A stretch of DNA of 64,000 nt from Actinomycetes bacterium (GTDB lineage: Bacteria > Actinomycetota > Acidimicrobiia > Acidimicrobiales > Bog-793), in NCBI GenBank assembly GCA_021798985.1, contig JAJZBI010000006.1, positions 1 to 64,000 on the forward strand. Direction: 5' to 3'. The notes beneath the pieces are model-generated. The model was not told the origin of the DNA. It searched no databases and worked only from the letters and a program-made list of their open reading frames with translations. The position numbers were made by a program, and so were the translations under genes. Below, in pieces: positions 1 through 8,599 of this stretch. Numbering within the stretch: the first letter of the stretch is position 1; every line of letters begins with the position of its first letter.

Positions 1-589
1 CCGGCGTCAAGGCAAGCCCCCTTGCGGGGGCCGGCCTTCGGCCGCCCTTGACCCCGGCTCGTCTGGCAGCACGCGCCCCTGGCGCCAACAACCAATCCCT
101 TGACGGGGGGCTCCACTGCATAGAGAGCTGAGGTGATCGCCACCCTCGATCGCCGTCGCTTCTCTGTCGTGCGTCCGATGCACACCCGCGCGTTCCGCCT
201 GGTGCCGACGGGCAATTGAGGGATCTCCTGCTGTTGCATCCCTCGGTCGTTGGTCACCCTCCGAGGCCAACCCAGAGGGAGCGAGCGACGGGGGGCAGCT
301 CACGGCCTGCCTGGAAGCGGCGGGCCGAATCCGCCGCGATCGAACAGCAGGGCGATCAGCCGCTCGGGGTGGTTGAAGCCGGTGGCTGAGCATTGCGACG
401 TCTCGTGCATCTCGCGGACTGAGGGATCAGGGCAGCCCAGCTGCCGGCGTAGAGGGCCCCGAGCTCACCTCCTCCAGATGGTCGCGATCGCGGGTCGCTG
501 CATGTGCCCGAAGACGCTTCCGAACGCGAATCAGTTGGTTGTGCGCTCACGAGGTCGCCGGTTTGCTCGCGCGTCCTCTGCGGTGCAGT

Positions 590-830
590 GCCGGCGAGCG
601 CGGCGCGCCCGCTCAGCGGCCGATGCGCGGGCAGATCGACGTATCGACCTGCCATCGAGCTCCAGGTGGTGAAGGTCCTGGAGCGGGCGGTCCGCGATCG
701 TCCCCCAAAAGAGCCTTGGCGATCGTGGGCTCGCCGAGCGCCTCGCGGAGATGGCCGATGGGCAGCTGGCTCGTGACGATCGTCGAGCCCAGTCCCGCTC
801 TCCTCTCCTCGAGATGCTGTGTTCGTGGGC
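590..830 (-). pseudogene. Decayed fragment of IS21-family helper ATPase IstB
   Basis: Read on the minus strand, about 785-813 down to 710 encodes a stretch containing GLGSTIVTSQLPIGHLREAL and then GEPTIAKALLG. After a one-base frame change in the C5A4 run at 702-710 it continues as ADRPLQDLHHLELDGRSIRR. This is the order found near the C-terminus of IstB proteins, after the Walker B part: a strand ending in SQLP, a helix of the HE.IGDPTLADAILDR type, and a final ELxGxSxRK-like tail. The N-terminal AAA+ part with Walker A and B is absent, and I found no IstA in the flanks. It is therefore a dead remnant of a past IS21 insertion. The rest of 1-1050 has only overlapping poor ORFs and short hairpins. 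Homology is by motif recall, not by search. Confidence 0.55.
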
Positions 831-977
831 GTGCCTCGCCAGACGTCGTTCGCGACCGGCGAGGGAGTCCTGCTGAGCGCGGCCGGTGCAGCGCGGTGAT
901 GCACCGCTTCTCACTTGGGCCGCAGCAAGGAGATGCCGGCGTTAGGTGTTCGGCGGCGCCGCCGTTGATCCACGACG

Positions 978-1011
978 CGACAAGGGGCCCGCGTCTGCGG
1001 GCCCCTTGTCG
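978..1011 (-). terminator. Strong hairpin downstream of the MFS gene
   Basis: A perfect 15-bp inverted repeat (arms 978-992 and 997-1011, loop GTCT) lies 40 bases beyond the stop codon of the minus-strand MFS exporter. No U-run follows on either strand, so it is a GC-rich, U-poor terminator or a processing/stability hairpin. Confidence 0.6.
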
Positions 1012-1050
1012 TGGTTGCCGTGACCAAGGGATGACGGACGGGGGTGCGGG

Positions 1051-2577
1051 CTACAGCGCCACGTCGAGCGCCTCGGCCTCGGCCAGGTCCGTCTCGAGCC
1101 GGGCGATAGAAGAGCGCTGTGGAGTGGTGCGTACGAAGGCGGCCACCGTCGCGAGACCGACCAGTGCGAACAGCGCCCCGACTCCGAAGGCGACGTGCAG
1201 GCCGTGCACGAGCACCGCGATCGCTGCCGCGCTGAGGTGCGCAGTGATGGTGAGGTGGTGCGTCGCCGCGGCGAACACGGTGACGAGCACGGCGACGCCG
1301 AGTGCTCCGCCGAGCTGCTGACTCACGTTGATGAGCCCGGAGGCCGCGCCGGCGTCATCGGGGGCGACGCCAGCGAGCGAGGCGGTCGTGAGCGAGACGA
1401 AGGACACCCCCGAGCCGGCACCCATGAGCGCCAGGGCGGCGAGCACGACGACGTAGGGCGACGAGGCACTGAGCTGGCTGGCGATCACGAGCCCGGCGGT
1501 GGCGATGCCGATGCCGAGCAGCATCAGCTGCTTGGGGGCGAGCCGGCGCACGAGCACCCGGCTCGTGAGCTGGGAGCTCAAAAAGACCGAGAGGGGCATG
1601 GGCAGAAAGCTCACCCCGGCGCGCAGCGGGGAGTAGCCCTGGACCTCTTGGAGGAACTGGGAGAGGAAGAAGAACATCCCGTACATCCCGCAGTAGACGA
1701 GGCCGCGAGCGGCATTGGCCGCTGAGCGGGTGGGGTGCGTCAGCAAGCGGAGCGGCAGGACCGGCTCGGCGGCGCGGCGCTCAGTGACGACGAAGGCGCT
1801 AAGCAGTGCCACCCCGCCGACGAGCGAGGCGATCGTGATCGGGCTCGCCCAGCCGTCGTTTCCCGCCTGCACGAGGCCGAGCACGAGGGCAGTCATCCCG
1901 AGCGTCGAGGTGAGCGCCCCGACGGCGTCGAAGCGGCCGCGGCGCACCGGTGTCTCGGCGATCACCTTGCCGGCGAGCACGCTCACCGCGAGGCCGATCG
2001 GCACGTTGACGAACATCACCCAGCGCCAGCCGACCCATTCGGTGAGCATCCCGCCGGCGACGAGGCCGATCGCCCCGCCGGCGGCAGACACCGTGGTGAA
2101 GAGCGCGATCGCTCGGACGCGGGCGGCACCCTCGGGGAACAGCGTCGTGAGCAGCGCGAGGGCCGAGGGCGCCGCCAGGGCGCCGCCGACGCCTTGGGCG
2201 GCCCGGGCCCCGAGCAGCATCCACGGCGCCGTGGCCATGCCGCCGGCCAGGGAGGCGAGCGAGAACACCACGATGCCGGTAATGAAGATGCGGCGCCGTC
2301 CGAGCAGGTCGCCCGAGCGCGCCCCGAGCAGCAACAAGCCGCCGAAGGTGAGGATGTAGGCGTTGAGGACCCACGACAAGTTCGTGCTGGTGAAGCCAAG
2401 GCTGGATTGGATGTGGGGAAGGGCGACGTTGACGATGGTGGCGTCGAGCACGACCATCAGCTGGGCCGCCAAGATGACGAGGAGGGAGAAGCAGGGACGG
2501 GCAAGGAGCCGGCGACGCGGGGGCAGCGACCATTCGGGTAGCGCTCTGGGCGTCGGCTCGAGAACCGGGGTGGGCAT
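1051..2577 (-). CDS. MFS drug exporter, DHA2 (EmrB/QacA) family
   Basis: Predicted 508-residue inner-membrane proton-driven multidrug exporter of the 14-helix DHA2 family. Hydrophobic segments run along the whole length. The family motif LDATIVNVALP lies near residues 44-54, the loop motif A (GARSGDLLGRRR) near 85-97, and a motif-C-like Gly-rich helix (AAGGAIGLVAGG) near 165. I chose the ATG at 2577, which is preceded by GGAAAGG about eight bases upstream; a GTG six codons earlier (2595) is the alternative. It is divergent from the TetR gene at 2680, with repeated CGGAGG half-sites between them, so it is very probably repressed by that regulator and induced by a substrate. The substrate cannot be told from sequence. 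Confidence 0.88.
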   Translation of the reverse strand: MPTPVLEPTPRALPEWSLPPRRRLLARPCFSLLVILAAQLMVVLDATIVNVALPHIQSSLGFTSTNLSWVLNAYILTFGGLLLLGARSGDLLGRRRIFITGIVVFSLASLAGGMATAPWMLLGARAAQGVGGALAAPSALALLTTLFPEGAARVRAIALFTTVSAAGGAIGLVAGGMLTEWVGWRWVMFVNVPIGLAVSVLAGKVIAETPVRRGRFDAVGALTSTLGMTALVLGLVQAGNDGWASPITIASLVGGVALLSAFVVTERRAAEPVLPLRLLTHPTRSAANAARGLVYCGMYGMFFFLSQFLQEVQGYSPLRAGVSFLPMPLSVFLSSQLTSRVLVRRLAPKQLMLLGIGIATAGLVIASQLSASSPYVVVLAALALMGAGSGVSFVSLTTASLAGVAPDDAGAASGLINVSQQLGGALGVAVLVTVFAAATHHLTITAHLSAAAIAVLVHGLHVAFGVGALFALVGLATVAAFVRTTPQRSSIARLETDLAEAEALDVAL

Positions 2578-2609
2578 GGACGCGGACCTTTCCACTGGGT
2601 ACTCTTAAA

Positions 2610-2649
2610 GCGGAAGCTTCCTCCGCTTACTATACGGAGGGTGCCTCCG
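2610..2649. promoter_or_regulatory. Putative TetR operator cluster between exporter and repressor
   Basis: The divergent intergenic region holds closely spaced inverted repeats: GGAAGCTTCC (2612-2621), CCTCCG/CGGAGG with nine bases between (2620-2625 and 2635-2640), and CGGAGG-GTG-CCTCCG (2635-2649). A TATA-like stretch at 2629-2634 sits inside them. Overlapping half-sites of this kind between a TetR gene and an exporter fit autoregulatory operators. No binding data are implied. Confidence 0.5.
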
Positions 2650-2679
2650 GTTTGCAACCCGCCGCGAGGTGATGGCGAA

Positions 2680-3303
2680 ATGAATCCGATGAGCAGCGGC
2701 AATGTCACCGAGGTCGACGCGCCGGGCGAGGGCACGGCGGGCTGCAGGTCGATGCGCGCGGATGCCCGGCGCAACTACGAGCGGCTGGTTGGCGCGGCCC
2801 GCGAGGTCTTCGCCGAGCAGGGCGGGGGCGCTGCGATGGAGGCGATCGCCAAGCACGCCGGTGTCGGCGTCGGCACCTTGTACCGCCACTTCCCCAAGCG
2901 CATCGACCTCGTCGAGGCCGTTTACCGCACCGATGTCGACGAGCTCGTCACCGCAGCCAAGCGGGTCGTTGCCGAGCTCGAGCCGCTCGAGGCGTTGCAC
3001 GCGTGGATGGACGCGTTCCTCGCGTATTCGCGCTCCAAGCGGACCTTGCTCCAAGAGCTGCGCGAGGCCTTCGACAAGAACCCCGATTTGCGCGTCAGCC
3101 TGCGCGAGCGAATCGAAGAGGCCGCCAGCTTGGTCATCACCCACGCCCAGCAGGCGGGAGTAGTGCGCAGCGACGTGAGCGGCCCAGATCTGATGCAGCT
3201 CATCGGGCCGATGTGCACGAGTGCCACCTTGAGCGAGGGCCAGGGTGAGCGGCTGATGGCCATGGTGCTCGACGGCCTGCGCCCGAGCGCGGCGAACGCG
3301 TAG
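2680..3303 (+). CDS. TetR family transcriptional regulator
   Basis: A 207-residue one-component regulator. The N-terminal helix-turn-helix is clear: residues about 28-75 contain NYERLVGAAREVFAEQG followed by EAIAKHAGVGVGTLYRHFPK, the classic TetR_N signature, after a 25-residue tail. The C-terminal part is all-helical and resembles the TetR_C domains found with SbtR-like regulators; it would bind an unknown ligand. The ATG at 2680 is chosen over the upstream in-frame GTG at 2641 because GAGGTG stands five to six bases upstream and because 2641 lies inside the inverted repeats. It likely represses itself and the divergent MFS exporter. Confidence 0.88.
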   Translation: MNPMSSGNVTEVDAPGEGTAGCRSMRADARRNYERLVGAAREVFAEQGGGAAMEAIAKHAGVGVGTLYRHFPKRIDLVEAVYRTDVDELVTAAKRVVAELEPLEALHAWMDAFLAYSRSKRTLLQELREAFDKNPDLRVSLRERIEEAASLVITHAQQAGVVRSDVSGPDLMQLIGPMCTSATLSEGQGERLMAMVLDGLRPSAANA

Positions 3304-3467
3304 GTCCAGACCGGACACCGTTGGGCCGGCAATCGGTCGCGAGCAACACCGCTCCGGGCGAAGGCGGCCCGGATGGTCTGCGGACCGGCGGCGTCCTTGG
3401 AGGCGGGTATCCGCCGTCGTCGATCAGGTGCCGAGGACCGGTCGCAGGCGTCCGAGTGAAGAGTTCG

Positions 3468-3551
3468 ACGCTGCCATATCCGATGGCGACGCTGCCAGAT
3501 CCGATGGCAACGGTGGGGGATCCGTGCGCGACGCTGGAAGCTCCGGGTGGG
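3468..3551. repeat. Four imperfect 21-bp tandem repeats
   Basis: Four consecutive 21-base units begin at 3468, 3489, 3510 and 3531. The first two differ at two positions (units start ACGCTGCCA and contain ATCCGATGGC); the third and fourth are more diverged (ACGGTGGGG, ACGCTGGAA). The unit length is a multiple of three, but I see no convincing gene here. The stretch 3304-3723 otherwise holds nothing I can assign and is the upstream region of the SEC-C gene. Confidence 0.6.
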
Positions 3552-3723
3552 CTCGAGGCGCTTGCGGGCGCGACGGCGGTGGGCGTCTTGGTGGCGCTTG
3601 GTCGGCGGTGACCCGCGGCGCAGCTCGCCCGTGGCGCGGGTCACGACGGGTTGGTCTTGCTCGGGGCAACGGCGCGGGCGGGGTCGCGGGAGTGCGACGA
3701 ATGCGGCGACTAGCGTCCACGCC

Positions 3724-6578
3724 ATGCACGAGCACTCCCCGGGCTCCTGGCTGTTTCCCTCCACCTCCGGGCGGGCGAGGCAAGGGGAGCGTGACCCCTT
3801 CGACGCAGATGACCGTTCCTGGTTGATCGCCGCGGAGCACCCCGGCCTCCTTGAGGAACTGGGCAACGAGGATCGAGTCCGGGCGCACCTCGCACTGCAT
3901 GAGGTCGTCGCCGACCAGCTCCTCTCCGGCGAGCCGCCTGAGGTGTGGGCGACCGCCCAACGCCTGAGCGCGGCCGGCCACGACCGCCACGACATCTGCC
4001 ACATGCTCGCCACCTGCTGGGCGACCGTGTTCCACGACGCCGCCACGAGGAACGAGACGGCCACCGATCCCGCGGTCCAAATCGACCTGGCCGCGTATCG
4101 CTCCGAGCTCGAGGGCCTTCCTGGGACCTGGCTGGCGCTCGAGGACGACGAGGAGGAGCAGGACGACGCGAGCACCGATCTCTTCGACGCCGCGCTGCGC
4201 GAGCTCGAGGCCATCGTCGCGCTCACCCGGGCTGAGCTCGCGCTGCGCCTGGGCGTCGAGGAGGCGCGTCTCGAACCGCTCGAAGGCGACCCCGAGGTGG
4301 TGTCGTTGGACCAAGACCGATTGGCCTCGGTGACGGCGCTGTTGTCTGGGGTGACGCTGACCCGCGTCCTTTCTGGCGAGGAGGTCGCCGCCGACGCGGT
4401 GGTCCTCGATGGCGGCCTCGCTCCCGTCGCCGCCTGGTTAGCGGCGAGCGATGCCGAGCTTGCCGCTGGTCTGTCGCTCGAACGATGGGAGTTGCCACGC
4501 CTTGTGGGCATTGCCACGGCGTCACCGCGACTTGGTGCCGGCATGCGTCTTGGGATCCGGCTCGGCCCCGACGTGTTGTCGGTGCTGGCCGAGCCGCAAG
4601 AGACGTTGTCCAAGGACCGGCTCGCCAGCGTGATGCGGGATTGTCTTGAGCGCTTCGCCTTGCCAGAAGGCATGCGCTCGGAGTCCTCGAACTCGTCTGT
4701 TCCTTGCTCGTCGAGGTGCCCGAGGCGCGTGCCGGCGTGCTCCCGGCCCTCGAGCAGCTCTGCGAGCTGGCGCGCCTCGAGCTGCGCGACGACTACGTCG
4801 GGATGGAGGGGATCGACTGGGAGGACTTCGGCCAAACCCGTGAGCTGGTGGGCCTGGCGGCGCTGCGCGATCTCGAGGGCCGGGACTTTGATCGCTTCGT
4901 GATCTTGACGGCGATCGCCGAGCGTGTCGCAGGCCAGGCGGCGCCCGGGTTTGATCGCGAGCTCGCAAACCGCATCGCCGGCCTCGCCGCGAACCGGGCG
5001 ATCGTGCACGGATTCGCGGACTTCTGCGAGCTGGAGGGGCTCGAAGGTCGACGGTTCATGGAGGCGGCCGCCAAGGCGGCGTCGCGGGGCGAGCGCGCCG
5101 TGCTCACCTGGGCGGTGTCGGCCCTGGCGGCGCGTGAAGGCGATCCGATCGCCGGTGAGGCGGCGCTGCGCCAGGTGCTCGTGCTCGACCCCGACTTCGC
5201 GCCGGCGATCGAGGACGCCGCGTGGTACGCGAGCGACCGGGGCCAGGCGGCCCAGGCCGTGGCGCTGCTCGAGCGCCTTGACGACGACGACGCGCTTGCG
5301 CCGCGCATCGAGCTGCTGCGCCGCTATCTCCCCGAGGTCGACGAGCCGCCTGGGGGTCGCAACGCCCCCTGCCCGTGAAGCTCGGGGCGCAAGTTCAAGC
5401 AGTGCTGCCTGCTCGCATCCAACCACCCGCACCCGCTTCCGGCGCGCGTGGCGTGGTTGTGGGAGAAGCTGCGCTGGTGGCTCGAATGCTCAGGGCGGGA
5501 GGGCGAGCTCGTCGATCTCGCCGAGGTGATGTTGGGCAATGGGCCCGGATCCGAAGACGACCTCGCCCGCATGGTGGAGCTCGACCGTGCGGCCTCCTTC
5601 GTGCTTTTCGCCGATGGAGCGATCGCCGACTTCCTCCACGAGCGTGGCGCGATCCTTCCTGACGACGAGCACAATCTGCTCGTCCAGTGGGCGCTGTCGG
5701 GGCACTCGGTCTATGAGGTGGGCGACCTGCGGTCCGGTGAGGGGATGACGCTGCGTGACCTGCGAAGCGGCGAGCGCTACGAGGTAAACGAACGCCGCGG
5801 CTCGCGGGTGCTGCAGGCTGGTGACCTGGTGCTCGCCCACCCCGTGTTCGACGGCGACGGATATCAGCTCGTCGGCGGCATCCAGCCCTTGCCGCTCGCG
5901 GCACGCGACGCCGCGATGGCCGCCTTGGACGCCGAGGCCGACGCCGACGTGCTTGCCGAGCTGATCGGGGAACTCCGCGCGCCACCCGCCCGCGTCAACC
6001 GCGAAGGCGAGCCGATCGTGATCTGCGAGGCCGCCTATGCCGCGAGCGACGAGGCGGCGCTCAGCCGTCGCCTCGACGTCTTGTTGGAGCGGGGTGAGCC
6101 GGGACGCTGGGAGGAGTGGGTCGAGGTGGATGGCCAACGCGTCCTTCGCGCCTCGGTCAGCCTGAGCGATGGCGAGCTGCAGCTGGTTGCGAACAGCCGC
6201 GAGCGCTTCGAGCGGCTCTTGAAACGGCTCGCGCCAATCCTTGCGGGTCGCGAGCGGATCGCAACGCGCGAACTGCCCCAGTCGGAGCTGGTGCGCGGCG
6301 CCGCAGCGCGCGACGCGGTGCCGGAGGACGACCCGCCTCCTGAGGTCGCCGAGGCCCTTGCCCGCTTCATTGCCGACGCCGAGGAGCGCTGGGTCGATGA
6401 GCCAGTTCCCGCCCTTGGCGGACTGACGCCGCGTCAGGCCGCGGATGATCCAACCCGGCGCGAGCAGCTCGTGGCGCTGCTGCACGAGTTCGATCGCCAG
6501 CGGCCGCCCGCGGGGGCGGCCAGCTTCGATGCCGGGCGCCTCCGCGCGCGCCTCGGCCTCGACGGCGCGCCCGGCTGA
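3724..6578 (+). pseudogene. SEC-C motif protein, broken by a frameshift and an in-frame TGA
   Basis: Three reading blocks join into one protein of about 950 codons. Block 1 starts at ATG 3724 (MHEHSPGSWLFP) and reads to about 4690; it is acidic and helical. The frame then shifts by one base between about 4650 and 4704, where the sense changes from FALPEGMRS to LELVCSLLVEVPEA. Block 2 reads to a TGA at 5376. Block 3 continues in the same frame to 6578. The TGA falls inside a SEC-C zinc motif: GRNAPCP, then TGA, then SSGRKFKQCC, against the usual PCPCGSGxK, so Cys-Gly (TGCGGC) seems to have become TGA-Ser. The family is small-metal-binding and mostly uncharacterised, and I cannot give a function. 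Two lesions suggest a pseudogene, but sequence error or recoding is not excluded. Confidence 0.7.
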
Positions 6579-6694
6579 TCGGGCATGTCGCGTTGCGGTG
6601 GAGCCGAGGGCATACCGAGCGAGCGGTGCGCTGTGGCGTCGAGTCCGTGGCGCTTGGGATGGCGCGGGTGGCGTGGCGACGCCAGACGCGCGGC

Positions 6695-7309
6695 TCAGCG
6701 TTCGGCGAGATTGTGCGATGACGATGCGATCTGTGCCTTCATCTCCACCTCGCTGGTAGCGATCGCCTCGGCTGCGACGAGTACGTCACGTGCCTCGGCC
6801 CGTGGCACGACGACCACGCCGTCTGCGTCCGCGACGATGAGGTCGCCGGGCAGCACGCACACCCCTCCGCAGGCGATCGGTACCTGGTGGCGCGCCGGTC
6901 CGAACTTGTAGGGGCCGGCCGGGGTGGTGGCACGCGCGAAGGTCGCCATGCCGATCGCCTCGAGCTCGGCGACGTCGCGCACCGCGCCGTCGATGACAAA
7001 GCCAGCCAGTCCGGCGGCCTTGGCCCGGCCGGCCAGCAGCTCGCCGATGAGCGCCCGGGTCGTGTCGCCGAAGCCGTTCACCACGAGGACCTGTCCTGGC
7101 GGGGCGAGTGCGAGGGCGTCGTGGATCGCCTTGTTGTCACCCGCGCGGGTGAGGATCGTGTAGGCGGGCGCGGCAATGCGCGCACCGGGGTACATGGGTC
7201 GGATCACCGAATCCATGGCGCCGAAGCGCTCCATCGCATCACCGACGTTGGCGGCCGGGAGGGTGCGGTAGCGGGCGAGGAGGTCGTCATCGAGCGCGGA
7301 GTCGTCCAT
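6695..7309 (-). CDS. RraA-like protein (4-hydroxy-4-methyl-2-oxoglutarate aldolase family)
   Basis: A 204-residue member of the RraA/HMG-aldolase fold. It shows the family start NVGDAMERFG, the central GELLAGRAKAAGLAGFVIDG block, and the D-G-x-x-R-D motif (DGAVRD) that in class II pyruvate aldolases binds the metal and the substrate carboxylate, then PGDLIVADADGVVVVP near the end. Those residues support an aldolase rather than a pure RNase E inhibitor. ATG 7309 gives the usual family length; an in-frame start at 7357 would add 16 residues of low-complexity sequence. The next gene downstream on this strand is the converging SEC-C pseudogene. It could serve as the missing retro-aldol step of the nearby sugar locus, but that is inference. 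Confidence 0.8.
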   Translation of the reverse strand: MDDSALDDDLLARYRTLPAANVGDAMERFGAMDSVIRPMYPGARIAAPAYTILTRAGDNKAIHDALALAPPGQVLVVNGFGDTTRALIGELLAGRAKAAGLAGFVIDGAVRDVAELEAIGMATFARATTPAGPYKFGPARHQVPIACGGVCVLPGDLIVADADGVVVVPRAEARDVLVAAEAIATSEVEMKAQIASSSHNLAER

Positions 7310-7420
7310 CGGCGCATGATGGCATCGCCACCACGGCGCCCGGTAGTCGAGCGGCATGCGCTGGCCTTGGGTTGGCCGGTGAGCGCGGCCGACGTCGCTC
7401 AGGCGGCGAGCCGCAGGCGG

Positions 7421-8347
7421 TCAGCGCGCGCTGAGGAGCGTCTCGCCGAGGAGGGCGACGTGCTCGAGGTCGCGCAGGTCGAGCAGCTGGAGGTAGCAGC
7501 GCGTGAAGCCCGCCGCCTCCCAGCGCGACAGTTGCTCGCGCACCTCGGCGGGCGTGCCGGCGAGGGCGTTCTTGCGCAGGTCCTCGACGCTTCGGCCAAT
7601 GTACGCGGCACGGCGCGCGAGCTCGGCCTCGTCGCTCCCACAGACACAGGTCTGGGCGATCGAGAACGTCATGGTTGCCGGGTCCCTCCCGATCGCCGTG
7701 CATGCCCGCCTCACCGCCTCGGCGGACTCGACGCTGTCATCGCGGGAGGCAAAGGCCCGGTTGAACTCGTCGGCGAAGCGGGCTGCCAGGTCGGCATTGC
7801 GCTCCCTGCCGCTCCCACCGACGATGATCGGTGGGTGCGGGCGCTGGAGGGGAGCGAGCGGCGCCACGTCGAGCTCCACGTTCGTGGTGCGCCCCGAGTA
7901 GGCGAAGGTGGAGCCGGTTGTGCTCCACAGCCCGTGCAAGATCTCGAGCTGGTCCTCGAGGGCGTCATAGCGATCTCGCAGCGCGGGGAAGGCGATGCCG
8001 TAGTTGGCATGCTCTTGCTCGAACCATCCGGCGCCCACGCCCACCTCGATTCGGCCGCCGCTCATGTGATCAACCTGGGAGACGAGGAGGGGAAAGGTGC
8101 CGAGCTGTCGGAAGGTCACCGGCGAGACGAGCGTGCCGAGGCGGATGCGCTTGGTGTCGCGGGCGAGGCCGGCGAGGGTGAGCCAGGCGTCGGTGTAGGC
8201 GGGGAGCGCGTGTTCCTGCTCCATCTTCAAGTAGTGGTCCGAGCGGAAGAAAGCGTCGAAGCCGGCGCGCTCGGCCGCCTGGGCGATGGCGAGCAGCTCG
8301 TCGTAGGAGGCGCCCTGTTGGGGCTCGGTGAAGATTCGCAGCTGCAT
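7421..8347 (-). CDS. LLM-class (luciferase-like) F420-dependent oxidoreductase
   Basis: A 308-residue TIM-barrel enzyme of the bacterial luciferase superfamily. Typical blocks are the N-terminal MQLRIF strand, FDAFFRSDHYL near residue 33, the IRLGTLVSPVTFRQ strand, DHMSGGRIEVGVGAGWFEQEH near 95-115 and PIIVGGSGRERNADLAARFADEFN near 180-205. This pattern is that of the F420-dependent subgroup common in actinobacteria; the physiological substrate is unknown. ATG 8347 is supported by GGGGAG about ten bases upstream; a longer frame to 8407 would add an Arg-rich tail. It reads toward the RraA-like gene with 111 bases between, and is divergent from the aldo/keto reductase. Confidence 0.85.
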   Translation of the reverse strand: MQLRIFTEPQQGASYDELLAIAQAAERAGFDAFFRSDHYLKMEQEHALPAYTDAWLTLAGLARDTKRIRLGTLVSPVTFRQLGTFPLLVSQVDHMSGGRIEVGVGAGWFEQEHANYGIAFPALRDRYDALEDQLEILHGLWSTTGSTFAYSGRTTNVELDVAPLAPLQRPHPPIIVGGSGRERNADLAARFADEFNRAFASRDDSVESAEAVRRACTAIGRDPATMTFSIAQTCVCGSDEAELARRAAYIGRSVEDLRKNALAGTPAEVREQLSRWEAAGFTRCYLQLLDLRDLEHVALLGETLLSAR

Positions 8348-8599
8348 GGGCTTCTCCCCTCTCAGGCCGGATCGGCGACGGGGCGTGGCGTGCGTCGCTC
8401 GTCGCAACCGAAAAGGACCCTACCAGCGCGACCTCGGCCGAAGCGGTTGGCGCGCGGCCGGCCGAACTGCCTTGGCGCGTCCCCGATGCCCGATGCTTGG
8501 CGTCCTCGGCGTCGTCGGTCGCATCTCTGTCGGTCGTTCGCGATGAGCCCGTAGTGTGACCCGGTGTCCCCGAACGAGATCGCAAGGAGTGAGGCATTG

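Noticed and set aside
1735-2541. A 268-codon plus-strand ORF rich in His, Glu and Arg
   Set aside because: It is antisense to the MFS exporter, whose membrane segments and motifs are clear.
5376-5415. Selenocysteine at the TGA in the SEC-C gene, with a possible SECIS stem (AGCAG...CTGCT)
   Set aside because: The stem is only five base pairs, the loop does not match the bacterial SECIS pattern I know, the next codon is also changed (Gly to Ser), and a separate frameshift exists. A lesion is simpler. No selenium genes are seen in the window.
2922-5432. An 836-codon minus-strand ORF
   Set aside because: It lies antisense to the SEC-C gene and TetR gene, is Ser/Arg-rich, and has no motif or ribosome site. 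It is a shadow of GC-rich third positions.
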